NCBI GenBank assembly: GCA_009379955.1
Contig: WHST01000031.1
Coordinates: forward strand, 1 to 56,816
Reading direction: 5' to 3'
Source: Streptosporangiales bacterium
Lineage (GTDB): Bacteria; Actinomycetota; Actinomycetes; Streptosporangiales; WHST01
DNA: 56,816 nt
Shown here: positions 8,465 through 17,813 of the stretch, in pieces
How positions within the stretch are numbered: position 1 is the stretch's first letter
Layout: each line of letters starts with the position of its first letter
Position numbers and translations under genes: made by a program
Notes under the pieces: generated by a model
Databases searched by the model: none
The model's input: only the letters and a program-made list of their open reading frames with translations
What the model was told of the DNA's origin: nothing

Positions 8465-8770
8465 ATGACAGGAAGCGATCGCACCCCACACGGCAAGGGC
8501 GCGTTGGACACGGAGTTCACGGCACCACTGACGAAGAGTCCCAGCGAGGGCGGCTGGACCTACGTGGTGATGCCCGGGTCGGCCGACTACTTCGGCACCC
8601 GGGGCCTGGTCAAGGTCCGCGGAACCGTTGACGGGCACCCGTTCCGGAGCTCGTTCATGGCCCTGGGCGACGGCACCCACAAGCTGCCGGTGCGGGCCGA
8701 CGTCCGCAAGGCGATCGGGAAGGACACCGGCGACGAGGTCACCGTGCACCTCGAGGAGCGGATCGACTGA
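8465..8770 (+). CDS. DUF1905 domain protein
   Basis: This 101-residue protein is built almost entirely of a DUF1905 domain: FTAPL...WTYVVMPG, then [30 protein letters not shown] and a final [13 protein letters not shown]. The family is a small beta-barrel of unknown function, often fused to a YdeI/OmpD-like domain, which is absent here. The ATG at 8465 was chosen because conserved sequence begins soon after it; upstream in-frame sequence looks non-coding. A perfect hairpin follows at 8812. Function unknown. Confidence 0.8.
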   Translation: MTGSDRTPHGKGALDTEFTAPLTKSPSEGGWTYVVMPGSADYFGTRGLVKVRGTVDGHPFRSSFMALGDGTHKLPVRADVRKAIGKDTGDEVTVHLEERID

Positions 8771-8811
8771 GGCCGAGCAGGACCCGGCACGGCTCGGCCG
8801 CCCCGAACGCG

Positions 8812-8859
8812 GTGAGGGGCACCCTCACCGCGTCGTGGCACGGTGAGGGTGCCCCTCAC
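8812..8859. repeat. 48-bp perfect hairpin repeat, copy 1 (probable two-way terminator)
   Basis: The arms are GTGAGGGGCACCCTCACCG (8812-8830) and its exact reverse complement (8841-8859), with a 10-nt loop. Each arm is itself nearly palindromic. A second copy with the same arm sequence lies at 23113-23160. Both sit between convergent genes, here the DUF1905 gene and the response regulator, which suggests a two-way transcription terminator. Confidence 0.75.
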
Positions 8860-8891
8860 GGGTTCAGACCCGGCCGCCCCGGACCCCGCTC

Positions 8892-9584
8892 CTACGCCCC
8901 AGGCGCTGCGGGGTCGGGTTGCCGGCCGGGACGGACCGTGCCGGTCTCGTAGGCGAGCACCACCAGCTGGGCCCGGTCGCGCGCCTCTGTCTTGGTGAGG
9001 ATGCGGCTGATGTGCGTCTTCACCGTGAGCGGGCTGAGGACGAGGTCGTCGGCGATCTCGTCGTTCGAGCGGCCGAGCCCCACCTGCCTCAGCACCTCGC
9101 GCTCCCGGTCGGTGAGCATCGCGACCCGCTCGTGCGCTCTGTCGTTCGGGTCGGGCTGGTCGAGGAAGCGTGTGATGACGGCGCGGGTCGCCCCGGGCGA
9201 CAGCAGCGCCTCGCCGCCGGCGACCGTGCGGATGGCGTCGAGGAGGACGTCGGGCTTGACGTTCTTCACCAGGAAGCCGCTCGCGCCCGCACGCAACGCG
9301 CGCACGACGTACTCGTCGATCTCGAACGTGGTGAGCACGAGCACGCGCACACCGGCGAGCGTCTCGTCGGCGGCGATGCGCTCGGTCGCCTCGAGGCCGT
9401 CCATCACCGGCATCCTGATGTCCATCAGCACCAGGTCGGCCCGCCGGGTGCGCGTCAGCTCGAGCGCCTCGAGGCCGTTGCTCGCCTCCCCCACCACCTC
9501 GAGATCGTCGGCGGAGTCGACGAGCACCCGGAACCCGGCGCGCACGAGCTCCTGGTCGTCGACGAGCAGCACTCTGATCGTCAC
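8892..9584 (-). CDS. NarL/LuxR-family response regulator
   Basis: This 230-residue protein has an N-terminal receiver domain: acidic pair in LLVDDQ, phospho-acceptor Asp in LVLMDIRMPVMDG and the conserved Lys in GFLVKN. A C-terminal LuxR helix-turn-helix (about 160-220) follows, with LTDREREVLRQVGLGRSNDEIA and TVKTHISRIL. The GTG at 9584 is preceded by GGAGGGCGGCTC, which lies inside a repeated intergenic element. The partner kinase is encoded just upstream. The pair stands back to back with an RND efflux gene, so that gene is the first candidate target (inference). Confidence 0.93.
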   Translation of the reverse strand: MTIRVLLVDDQELVRAGFRVLVDSADDLEVVGEASNGLEALELTRTRRADLVLMDIRMPVMDGLEATERIAADETLAGVRVLVLTTFEIDEYVVRALRAGASGFLVKNVKPDVLLDAIRTVAGGEALLSPGATRAVITRFLDQPDPNDRAHERVAMLTDREREVLRQVGLGRSNDEIADDLVLSPLTVKTHISRILTKTEARDRAQLVVLAYETGTVRPGRQPDPAAPGA

Positions 9585-9690
9585 GAGCCGCCCTCCGAAG
9601 TGAGCATCGCAGCGAGAACGAGAGCCGCACGCCGCGCACCGACCGCGCGTGAGCGAGGAGCGGAGCGGAGGAGGGCGGCGGGGAGTACAG
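9585..9690. repeat. Intergenic repeat carrying an RBS, copy 1
   Basis: The element fills exactly the gap between the kinase stop and the response-regulator start. A related copy fills most of the gap at 51309-51420. Shared blocks on the plus strand are GAGCATCGCAGCG next to the start codon and GAGCGAGGAGCGGAGCGG further away. The ends are inverted: GCCGCCCTCC (9587-9596) and GGAGGGCGGC (9670-9679). On the minus strand the first arm reads GGAGGGCGGC and is the ribosome binding site of the regulator gene. Confidence 0.7.
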
Positions 9691-10893
9691 TCATCGTCGC
9701 TTTCCCCCGGACAGGTGGACGGCGACGCGGTAGCCGGGATGGGCGGGCCCGTCGTCGACGGTGCCGCCGAGTGCGTGTACGCGTTCACGGATGCCGATCC
9801 GTCCATGTCCTTCGGGCGGCGGGTCGGTCGAGCCGACTCCGTCGTCGCGCACCTCGAGGTCGAGGCCGTCGTCGTCGACGTCGATCCGGACGTCGACGGT
9901 CTGCGCGTGCGCGTGCTTGAGCACGTTGGTCAACGCCTCCTGCAGCACGCGGTACACCACCAGGCCCACCTCGGCCGGCACCTCGGCCACCGTTCCCGAC
10001 ACGTTCGACGTCACCTCCAGGCCGGACGACCGCAGGCCGTCGAGCAACTCGGCGACGTCGCGCAGGCCCGGCGCGGGTCTCGTGGGCGCGGCCTGGTCGC
10101 CGTCCTGGCGCAGCACGTCGAGCGTGGCACGGAGCTCGGTGAGCGCGGCATCGCTCGCGTCGTTGATGTGAACGAGCGCCTGCTTCGCCTGCGCGAGGTC
10201 ACGGTCGATGACGTGCGCGGCGACACCGGACTGCACATTGATGACGGCGATGCTGTGGGCGAGGATGTCGTGCAGCTCGCGGGCGATCCTGATGCGCTCC
10301 TCGGCGACCTGACGCCGCGCCTCCTCCTCCTTGGTCTCCTCCGCCCTGCGTGCGCGTTCCTCCGCTTCGGCGAGGTACGCCCTGCGGTTGCGCACCGCCT
10401 CCGCGAGCGCGGGCGGGAGCGCGATCCAGATCAGCACGCCGATCGTCTCCGGCCACCTGCCAGGCGACAGGACGAACATGGGCGTCACGAGCACGGCGGC
10501 CGTCGCGGCGGTGGACACGACCCACGTCCGGCGATCGGTGACGAGCGAGAGGTTGAACAGGGCCATCATGATCGGCACGGCGGTGACCCCGCTCTCACCG
10601 GTCGCGACGACCGCGACCACGCCGGTCGCGACCACGAACGCGAGCACCGCTCGCGGGTAGCGCCTCCTGCACGGCAGTGCCGCGATCGCCAGGAGCGGCA
10701 GCACGACCGTCCAGCCCGGCAGGTCGAACGGGCCGCCGTCGAACTTGTGCGGTGGCCGCGCCTCGAAGGCGCCCGCCGGCAGCAGCGCGGCCAGGACGTA
10801 CGGCGCGACGCACGCCACGGCGACGACGGGGAGCAGGACGGCGTCCCGCGCCCGCCCGTCGAGCAGGCGTGACGGTCGCGACGGTGTGGCCAC
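9691..10893 (-). CDS. Two-component sensor histidine kinase (HisKA_3 type)
   Basis: This 400-residue kinase has several N-terminal membrane helices (about 15-150) and a charged coiled-coil stretch rich in Glu/Arg. The HisKA_3 phospho-acceptor box is ARELHDILAHSIAVINVQSG, and the C-terminal ATPase domain carries VLQEALTNVLKHA and the G-boxes DGVGS and GRIGIRERV. There is no large extracellular domain, so the signal may be sensed in the membrane. The GTG at 10893 is preceded by TACCCT with a 6-nt gap and no clear Shine-Dalgarno sequence, which fits a leaderless mRNA. It phosphorylates the regulator encoded downstream. Confidence 0.9.
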   Translation of the reverse strand: MATPSRPSRLLDGRARDAVLLPVVAVACVAPYVLAALLPAGAFEARPPHKFDGGPFDLPGWTVVLPLLAIAALPCRRRYPRAVLAFVVATGVVAVVATGESGVTAVPIMMALFNLSLVTDRRTWVVSTAATAAVLVTPMFVLSPGRWPETIGVLIWIALPPALAEAVRNRRAYLAEAEERARRAEETKEEEARRQVAEERIRIARELHDILAHSIAVINVQSGVAAHVIDRDLAQAKQALVHINDASDAALTELRATLDVLRQDGDQAAPTRPAPGLRDVAELLDGLRSSGLEVTSNVSGTVAEVPAEVGLVVYRVLQEALTNVLKHAHAQTVDVRIDVDDDGLDLEVRDDGVGSTDPPPEGHGRIGIRERVHALGGTVDDGPAHPGYRVAVHLSGGKRR

Positions 10894-11068
10894 GACGCCA
10901 GGGTAGGCGCACCGTGCGTCACCGCCATCGTCCTGTGCGTGTAACACGAGGCGGCCGCGTACTCCGAGGGATGTACGTGCCGGCGTTCCTGATCATCCCG
11001 TGCGCAGACGCGCACCCACGTCCACCGTCTCTAGCGTCGTGGGCACCGTCGCCGTCGAGAGGGAACCC

Positions 11069-14000
11069 ATGTTCAAGCTGGCTCGGCTGAGCCTCGCGAA
11101 CCGCGCCATCGTCGCCCTGGCCTCGCTCGCGATCATCGCCTTCGGCGTGTTCGCGACCTTCGCGACCAAGCAGGAGCTCATCCCCTCGCTCGCCATGCCG
11201 AGCGCGACGGTCACCGCCGCCTACCCGGGCGCGTCGCCGCAGATCGTCGAACGCGAGGTGACCGAGAAGGTCGAGGCGGCGATCAGCGGCGTCGACGGAC
11301 TCGAGTCGCGCACGTCCACGTCGAGCAACGGCGTGGCGATGGTGCAGGCGGAGTTCACGTACGGCACCGACATCGAGGACGCGACGAGGGACCTCACCGA
11401 AGCGGTCGACAGGATCCAGAACGACCTGCCCGAGGACGTCGACCCGCAGGTGCAGTCGGGCAACACCGACGACTTCCCCGTCGTGCTGCTCGCGGCGTCG
11501 TCGGACGCGGGCGAGCGCGCGCTCGCGCAGCGGCTGGACGACATCGCCGTCCCCGAGCTGCGCGGCATCGACGGCGTCCGGGACGTCCAGGTCACCGGCG
11601 CGAGGGACGAGCGGCTGCTCGTCACGCTCGACCAGGACGAGCTGCGGAAGAAGGGCCTGACCGCCGACGCGGTGAGCCAGGCGCTGCAGGCGAACGGGGT
11701 GAGCATCCCGGGCGGCGAGCTGACCGACGACGGCACGACGCGGTCGGTCGAGATCGGGCGGTCGTTCGACACGCTCGGGGAGCTGAGGGACCTCGAGATC
11801 ATGCCGGCGTCGGCACCTCCGCGGGCCGAGCCCGGTCGGCAGCAGACGCGACCGACACCCGTACCGCTGTCGGACGTCGCGACGGTGGCGGAACAGCTCG
11901 AGCCGACGTCGACGATCACCCGCACCGACGGCGACCGGACGCTCGGGTTGATGGTGACCAAGACGAGCGATGCCAATACCGTCGACGTCGCGAACGCGGT
12001 CAAGGACGAGCTCGCCGACCTCGAGGACCGGCTGGGCGACGGAGCGAAGCTGACGGTCGTCTTCGACCAGGCACCCTTCATCGAGGACTCCATCGAAGGG
12101 CTCGCGACGGAGGGCGGCATCGGACTGCTCTTCGCCGTGCTGATCATCCTCCTCTTCCTGCTGTCGTTCCGCTCGACGATCGTCACCGCGCTGTCGATCC
12201 CGTTCTCGCTGCTCGTCGCGGTGGGCGGCCTGTACGCGGGCGGGTACTCGTTCAACATCCTCACCCTCGGCGCGCTCACCGTCGCCGTCGGTCGCGTGGT
12301 CGACGACTCGATCGTGGTGCTGGAGAACATCAAGCGGCACCTCGGCTACGGCGAGGAGAAGAGACGCGCGATCCTCGACGGGGTGCGCGAGGTCGCCGGT
12401 GCGGTGACCGCGTCGACGCTGACGACCGTCGGCGTGTTCCTGCCCATCGCGATCGTCGGCGGGCAGGTGGGCGAGCTGTTCCGCCCGTTCGGCGTGACGG
12501 TGACGATCGCGCTGCTCGCCTCGCTGCTGGTGTCGCTGACCATCGTCCCGGTGCTCGCCTACTGGTTCCTGCGGTCGAGCACCGCCGCTCCGGAGGAGCA
12601 GGCGCGGATCGAGGCGGCGGCGGTCGAGAAGGAACGCCGCAACCCGCTACAGCGCGCGTACGTGCCGGTCATCACGTGGGTGACGAAGCACCGCGTGACG
12701 ACGATCGCCGCCGGCCTGGTGGTGTTCGCCGCGACCGTGGCCGCGGTGCCGTTGTTGCAGACGAACTTCCTCGGCTCGATGGGCCAGAACTTCTACCAGG
12801 TCACCCAGACCATGCCGGTCGGCACCTCCCTCGCCGAGACCGACGAGGCCGCGAAGAGGGTCGAGGGCGTGCTGTCCGACCTCGACGACGTCGAGTCGTA
12901 CCAGGCGACCGTCGGCGGCGCGGGCGACTTCGGCGGCTTCGGCGGCGGTGGCGCCACCAACGAGGCCACGTTCAGCGTCACCACCGGCGAGGAGACCGAC
13001 CAGGAGGCGTTCAAGGACGACCTTCGTGAGCGGCTCGACGACCTCGACGGTGTCGGCGACGTCCAGCTGTCCGACGCGGCCGGGCCCGAGGGCGGGTCGA
13101 GCGGCATCGAGGTGGTCGTGCACGCACCGGACGACGACGCGTTGCGCACCGCCACCGAGCGGGTGGAGAACGCGGTGCGCGACACCCCGGACACCACCGA
13201 GGTCACGAGCAACCTCGCCGCGGACCTCCCGACCGTCCAGGTCGACGTGGACCGCACGGAGGCGGCGGAGCGGGGCCTCTCGGAGGCGCAGATCGGTCAG
13301 GCGATCAGGGACGCATTCGAGGGCAAGGAGGCCGGCAGCGTCGTCATCGGCGGAGAGGCCCGCGACGTGCTGCTGCGCGACACCAAGGCGCCGGGATCGG
13401 TGTCGGCGATCCGCGACTTCGAGGTCACGAGCCCGGCCGGAGGGGACGTGCGCGTCGGCGACGTCGCGACCGTGCGCGAGATCGAACGTCCCGCCGAGAT
13501 CACCCGTACCGACGGCGAGCGGACGGCGACCGTCACGGCGACGCCGGTCGCCGACGACACCGGCGCGGTGAGCACGGCCGTCCAGGAACGGCTGGACGAC
13601 GTCGACCTTCCGGAGGGCGCGAGCTGGGACCTCGGCGGGGTCAGCCAGGACCAGGACGAGGCGTTCCAGCAGATGCTGCTGGCGCTCGCCGCCGCGATCC
13701 TCATCGTGTTCATGGTGATGGTGGCGACGTTCCGCAGCATCGTGCAGCCGTTCATCCTGCTGGTCTCGATCCCGTTCGCGGCGACCGGCGCGATCGGGCT
13801 CCTGCTGGCGACCGACACCGCGCTCGGCGTGCCCGGCCTGATCGGCCTGCTGATGCTGGTCGGCATCGTCGTGACGAACGCGATCGTGCTCATCGACCTG
13901 ATCAACCAGTACCGGCATCAGGGGATGACAGTGCGCGACGCCGTCGTCGAGGGCGCACGCAGGCGACTGCGGCCCATCCTGATGACCGCGCTCGCGACGA

Positions 14001-14461
14001 TCTTCGCACTGCTGCCGATGGCCTTCGGCCTCACCGGCGGCGGGGTTTTCATCTCCCAGCCGCTCGCGATCGTCGTGATCGGCGGGCTGGTCTCGTCGAC
14101 ACTGCTGACCCTGGTGCTCGTCCCGACGCTCTACACGATGGTGGAGGGCGCCAAGGAACGCCGGCAGCGACGTCGCGCCGAGCGCGGCCGACACGGCGAC
14201 GGCCGAAAGGCGGCGACGCGCGGCGACGAGGCGGACCTGTCCATGGCCGATCTGACGGCACCGCGACCGGACGACGACCCCGTCCCTGCGCCGCAGGTCG
14301 TGGTCGCGAACGGCCGCGCGGAGACGGAGCCCGGGGAGACCAGGCACGAGGCGACCGTCCCGGTGCCGACGTCGCGTGACGACGACGGCGACGGCACCGT
14401 CAGCGTCGGCGTGCTGCAGGTCGAGGTGCTGGTCCGCACGACGAACAGCACCCGTCACTGA
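11069..14461 (+). CDS. RND-family efflux transporter (HAE1/SwrC-like)
   Basis: This 1130-residue protein has the duplicated RND layout: a helix near residue 15-35, a large extracytoplasmic loop, a block of helices, a second loop and a second helix block. The proton-relay acidic pair is kept in VGRVVDDSIVVLENI, the TM4 equivalent of Asp407/408 in AcrB. The TM10 segment reads GIVVTNAIVLIDL, so the AcrB Lys940 position is not Lys, as in SwrC-type pumps. The C-terminal 120 residues are charged and cytoplasmic. The ATG at 11069 follows GAGAGGGA. No membrane-fusion or outer-membrane partner is encoded nearby. Substrate unknown; the divergent two-component system may control it. Confidence 0.9.
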   Translation: MFKLARLSLANRAIVALASLAIIAFGVFATFATKQELIPSLAMPSATVTAAYPGASPQIVEREVTEKVEAAISGVDGLESRTSTSSNGVAMVQAEFTYGTDIEDATRDLTEAVDRIQNDLPEDVDPQVQSGNTDDFPVVLLAASSDAGERALAQRLDDIAVPELRGIDGVRDVQVTGARDERLLVTLDQDELRKKGLTADAVSQALQANGVSIPGGELTDDGTTRSVEIGRSFDTLGELRDLEIMPASAPPRAEPGRQQTRPTPVPLSDVATVAEQLEPTSTITRTDGDRTLGLMVTKTSDANTVDVANAVKDELADLEDRLGDGAKLTVVFDQAPFIEDSIEGLATEGGIGLLFAVLIILLFLLSFRSTIVTALSIPFSLLVAVGGLYAGGYSFNILTLGALTVAVGRVVDDSIVVLENIKRHLGYGEEKRRAILDGVREVAGAVTASTLTTVGVFLPIAIVGGQVGELFRPFGVTVTIALLASLLVSLTIVPVLAYWFLRSSTAAPEEQARIEAAAVEKERRNPLQRAYVPVITWVTKHRVTTIAAGLVVFAATVAAVPLLQTNFLGSMGQNFYQVTQTMPVGTSLAETDEAAKRVEGVLSDLDDVESYQATVGGAGDFGGFGGGGATNEATFSVTTGEETDQEAFKDDLRERLDDLDGVGDVQLSDAAGPEGGSSGIEVVVHAPDDDALRTATERVENAVRDTPDTTEVTSNLAADLPTVQVDVDRTEAAERGLSEAQIGQAIRDAFEGKEAGSVVIGGEARDVLLRDTKAPGSVSAIRDFEVTSPAGGDVRVGDVATVREIERPAEITRTDGERTATVTATPVADDTGAVSTAVQERLDDVDLPEGASWDLGGVSQDQDEAFQQMLLALAAAILIVFMVMVATFRSIVQPFILLVSIPFAATGAIGLLLATDTALGVPGLIGLLMLVGIVVTNAIVLIDLINQYRHQGMTVRDAVVEGARRRLRPILMTALATIFALLPMAFGLTGGGVFISQPLAIVVIGGLVSSTLLTLVLVPTLYTMVEGAKERRQRRRAERGRHGDGRKAATRGDEADLSMADLTAPRPDDDPVPAPQVVVANGRAETEPGETRHEATVPVPTSRDDDGDGTVSVGVLQVEVLVRTTNSTRH

Positions 14462-15420
14462 CCGGCATCGAGGCGCAGGATGCCTTCCACCACGTCGCTG
14501 TCGGCCACCAGGATGGTGCACATGCCGCTGGTGAGGGCGGCGTGTGCGACCGCCGCCTTCTCGACTCCCGACGCGACCGCGATCGTCACCGGTGCCTGGC
14601 GGATCTCGTCGAGCGAGAGCGCCACCGTGCGCGCGCTGAGCTCGTCGGACACCTCCCTGCCGTCGGCGCCGATGAAGCGACCGAGCACGTCACCGACGGC
14701 GCCGACGGCGCGGAGTCGTGCCACGTCCTTGGCGGACAGGTAGCCGGACTCCACGAGGACGGAGTCGGCGGACAGGGCGCCGAGGGAGAAGAGCAGGACG
14801 TCGGCTCCCCGCGCCGCCTCGAGCACCTGCTTGACCGAGTCGTCGGCCTCGATCACCTGGCGGGTGGCGGCCGACCCGACGATCGCCGGCGCAGCGAGGA
14901 GCCGCACCGAGCCGGGGCCCTGCCGTGCCAGCTCCGCGGCGACCGCTCCGCCGGAGGGGTTCCGGCCACGCGTGACCGCCCCGTTGACCTGCACGACCTC
15001 GACACCCCTGGCCCAGCCGGGTGCGACGACCGCGGCCAGTTCGTCCATGGTGCGTCCCCAGGACACGCCGACCATCGAGGGAACGGGTCGCAGGTCGCTG
15101 AGGCAGTCCGCCGCGGCCTTGGCGACGTCCCGCCGCTGCGTCTCGCCGTCGCCGTGGGCGGGCACGACGATCGCCTGCCGCACCGCGTACCTCGACTGCA
15201 CCTGCGCCTCGAGGTGCCGCAGACGCGCGCGCGGGTGGACGATCTCGATCTTGACGATGCCCTGGTCGCGCGCCTCCTTCAGCATCCGCCCCACCTTCCA
15301 CCGGGTCAGGGTGAGGTGCTTCGCGATCTCCTCCTGCGTCATGGCGTGCTCGTAGTACAGCTCGGCCACCCGCAGCAACTCGAGGCCGTCTGAGGTAGCG
15401 CCCTGACCGTTCACACGCAC
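14455..15420 (-). CDS. SorC/DeoR-family sugar-binding transcriptional regulator
   Basis: This 321-residue protein has an N-terminal helix-turn-helix (about 20-50) with MTQEEIAKHLTLTRWKVGRMLKEA. A C-terminal SorC sugar-phosphate-binding domain (about 65-315) follows, with VGVSWGRTMDEL, the phosphate-loop region. Such proteins control sugar and polyol operons and sense phosphorylated intermediates. The start is a GTG at 15420. Its 3' end overlaps the convergent RND gene by 7 nt. It lies beside two zinc dehydrogenases and a sugar ABC system, whose divergent promoter holds two matching palindromes that are good candidates for its operators. Confidence 0.9.
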   Translation of the reverse strand: MRVNGQGATSDGLELLRVAELYYEHAMTQEEIAKHLTLTRWKVGRMLKEARDQGIVKIEIVHPRARLRHLEAQVQSRYAVRQAIVVPAHGDGETQRRDVAKAAADCLSDLRPVPSMVGVSWGRTMDELAAVVAPGWARGVEVVQVNGAVTRGRNPSGGAVAAELARQGPGSVRLLAAPAIVGSAATRQVIEADDSVKQVLEAARGADVLLFSLGALSADSVLVESGYLSAKDVARLRAVGAVGDVLGRFIGADGREVSDELSARTVALSLDEIRQAPVTIAVASGVEKAAVAHAALTSGMCTILVADSDVVEGILRLDAGQ

Positions 15421-15455
15421 GATGATGTCTCAGTCTCCTGCCGTGGACCACCAGG

Positions 15456-16502
15456 TCAGTCGTCGTCCGACCTGGGCAGGAAGAGCACCTTCGAGCTGAA
15501 GATCGATCGATCGCCCATGGCCGGGATGAGAGTGCCCACCTGGTCGAGGCCGGCCTCGTGGGTGATCATGAACTCCCACTTCAGGTCACCTCTGGCCAGG
15601 AAGCGGGTCGCGCTCGTCCACTCCTCCCCGGGGAAGGGAGCCGAGAACGAGTTCCAGGCGCCGTGCAGTGAGACCTCGAACCGCAGGAAGCGGTTGAACG
15701 TCGCCTCCTGGAGCGTCACCGGCGAGTTCGGGATGCCCACGAAGGTCACGTCGCCGTGGCGGGCGGCCAGGCTGACCGCCAGGTCGACGGCCGCAGACGC
15801 GCCGGCGGACTCCAGGACGACGTCGTACCCGTCGGGTGCGAACGCACGCGCCTCCTCGCCGTCGCTCACCGCGTGGTCGGCGCCGGCCTCGAGCGCCATC
15901 CTCGCCTTCTCCTCGTTCAGGTCCACCGCGACCACCGTGGCGGCTCCGCCGAGCCGCGCCCACTGCACGGCGAACAGACCGATCGGTCCGGCACCGACGA
16001 CACACACGTGCTGGTCGATGCCGAGCTTGGTACGACGCAGCGCGTGCAGCGCGATCGCCGCCGGGTCGATCATGGCCGCCGCCCGAGGATCCAGGCCCTC
16101 CGGCATCACGAACAGGTTGCTCTTCGGTACGCAGACGTACTCCGCGTAGGCACCGTCGCGGCGGCTGCCGAAGTAGTCGTAGTCCTCGCACAGGCTGAAC
16201 CGGCCGCGCTGGCACTGGTCGCACCGGAAGCACGGGATCATCGGCGGCACCGAGACCAGGTCGCCCACGCGCGCCTCGTGCACGTCCGCGCCGGTCTCGA
16301 CGACGTGGCCGGAGAACTCGTGGCCGCAGATGAGCGGGAAGCGGTAGGTGCCCTTGTGCAACATCCGCGCCAGGTCGGAGCCGCATACCCCGCAGGCCGC
16401 CACCTTCACCAGTGCCTCGTCGGCGGTCGGCCTGGGCACAGGCACCTCGCTGAGGGTGATGTCACCAGGCCGGTTGAGCACTGCTGCCCGCATCGTGGTC
16501 AT
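15456..16502 (-). CDS. Zinc-dependent dehydrogenase, galactitol-1-phosphate 5-dehydrogenase-like
   Basis: This 348-residue medium-chain dehydrogenase keeps the catalytic-zinc ligands in ACGVCGSDL and CGHEFSGHV, the structural-zinc cysteines in PCFRCDQCQRGRFSLC, and the Rossmann loop GAGPIGLFA. It resembles E. coli GatD along its length, with GSRRDGAYAEYV in the middle and GAWNSFSAPFPGEEW near the end. The likely reaction is NAD-linked oxidation of a polyol or polyol phosphate to a ketose. The ATG at 16502 has GGAGG 6 nt upstream. It is transcribed away from the kinase/ABC operon and shares its promoter region. The exact substrate cannot be read from sequence. Confidence 0.9.
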   Translation of the reverse strand: MTTMRAAVLNRPGDITLSEVPVPRPTADEALVKVAACGVCGSDLARMLHKGTYRFPLICGHEFSGHVVETGADVHEARVGDLVSVPPMIPCFRCDQCQRGRFSLCEDYDYFGSRRDGAYAEYVCVPKSNLFVMPEGLDPRAAAMIDPAAIALHALRRTKLGIDQHVCVVGAGPIGLFAVQWARLGGAATVVAVDLNEEKARMALEAGADHAVSDGEEARAFAPDGYDVVLESAGASAAVDLAVSLAARHGDVTFVGIPNSPVTLQEATFNRFLRFEVSLHGAWNSFSAPFPGEEWTSATRFLARGDLKWEFMITHEAGLDQVGTLIPAMGDRSIFSSKVLFLPRSDDD

Positions 16503-16574
16503 GGTGCCTCCGTGTCTCGCCGAGCGAAACGCTAGGAACCACGTCAACCGGCCGTCAACACCTGCGCAGAACCT

Positions 16575-16660
16575 TGCTCGGATGAGCAGTGGGTATTCGC
16601 TGGGGCGCGCCGACCAGCAGGCGGACGACGAGGAGCCACCTATCACTGCTCACATGAGCA
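16575..16660. promoter_or_regulatory. Divergent promoter with paired palindromic operators
   Basis: Two 14-bp palindromes, TGCTCGGATGAGCA (16575-16588) and TGCTCACATGAGCA (16647-16660), lie between the divergent dehydrogenase genes. Read outward in opposite orientations they extend to the same core, CTTGCTCNNNNGAGCAGTG. A half-site TGCTCAT follows near 16700. The pattern is that of a regulator binding two sites, possibly with looping. The SorC protein encoded at 14455 is the natural candidate. Confidence 0.7.
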
Positions 16661-16769
16661 AGATTCACGCGATCACGGCTCAGCTGTTGACGGGACCTGT
16701 GCTCATTCGTTGGACTCCCTTCTGCGACGCAACGCACGCGTCCGGGCCTGCGAGAGGAGGCGCGACCGC

Positions 16770-17813
16770 ATGCTCGCCTACGCCTTCCAGCCCGGTGGCG
16801 CGATGGATCTCGCCCGTCACGAGGAGCCCCGCCTCCGCGCCGGCGACGTCCTCGTCGACGTGATCTCGGCGGGTGTCTGCGGCACCGACCTCAAGATCGC
16901 GCGGGGCGAGCACCGGCGCTTTCCTCCCGGGACGCATCGGATCCCGGGCCACGAGCTCGTCGGACGGGTGGCCACCGCCGGTGGGACGCCGACCGGTCCC
17001 GCCGTCGGCGACCTGGTGGCCGTGGCGCCGAACATGGCCTGCGACACGTGTGGTCCCTGCCGGCGTGGTCGCGGCAACCTGTGCGCGTCCTACGAGGCGT
17101 TGGGTCTCACTGTCAACGGCGCGTTCGCCCAGCGGGTGAGGATCCCGGCGAGAGCGGTCGCCCAGGGCAACGTCGTCCCGCTCGCCGCGGACGTCGATCC
17201 CGACCTGGCCGTGCTGATGGAGCCGGTAGCTGCCGTCCTCCGGGGTCTCGACGCCGTCGCGCTCGACAAGGGCGACACGTTGGTCGTCGCCGGGGCCGGT
17301 CCGACCGGGCTGATCGCGCTGCTGCTCGCCAAGCGGCGCGGCGTCGAGCGGGTGATCGTCAGCCAGCCCTCCGCCCACCGCAGGCACCTCGCCGGTGAGC
17401 TCGGCGCCGACCACACCCTCGACCCGACCGCGTGCGACGTGGTGGCGGAGGTCCGCCGCCTCAGCGGAGGCGAGGGCGCCGACGTCGTCATGGTGACCAC
17501 CCCGGTCGGTCACGTCTTCGCGCAGAGCCTGGAGATGGCGGCCGTCGGTGGCCGGGTGAACTTCTTCGCGGGCCTGCCCCCTCGTGCCGGACGAGTCGAG
17601 CTGGACGCCAACCTGGTCCACTACCGCGAGCTGACCGTCACCGGCACCACGGCGAACACCACCGAGGACTGCCGTCGCGCACTCGACCTGCTGCTCGCCG
17701 ATCCGGCGGTCTTCGCCCCGCTCGTGACCCACCGGTACCCGCTACGGGACGCAGAGCGCGCGTTCGCGGACGCCGCGGGCGGTGGTGCGCTGAAGGTGGT
17801 GTTGCACCCATGA
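16770..17813 (+). CDS. Zinc-dependent alcohol (polyol) dehydrogenase
   Basis: This 347-residue medium-chain dehydrogenase has catalytic-zinc ligands in AGVCGTDLK and PGHELVG, structural-zinc cysteines in NMACDTCGPCRRGRGNLC, and the cofactor loop VVAGAGPTGLIAL. It differs clearly from the GatD-like enzyme encoded in the opposite direction, so the two probably act on different substrates or steps. The ATG at 16770 follows GAGAGGAGG. It is the first gene of the plus-strand operon and overlaps the kinase gene by ATGA. Likely role: oxidation of a sugar alcohol to a ketose, which the next gene's product phosphorylates (inference from order). Confidence 0.88.
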   Translation: MLAYAFQPGGAMDLARHEEPRLRAGDVLVDVISAGVCGTDLKIARGEHRRFPPGTHRIPGHELVGRVATAGGTPTGPAVGDLVAVAPNMACDTCGPCRRGRGNLCASYEALGLTVNGAFAQRVRIPARAVAQGNVVPLAADVDPDLAVLMEPVAAVLRGLDAVALDKGDTLVVAGAGPTGLIALLLAKRRGVERVIVSQPSAHRRHLAGELGADHTLDPTACDVVAEVRRLSGGEGADVVMVTTPVGHVFAQSLEMAAVGGRVNFFAGLPPRAGRVELDANLVHYRELTVTGTTANTTEDCRRALDLLLADPAVFAPLVTHRYPLRDAERAFADAAGGGALKVVLHP

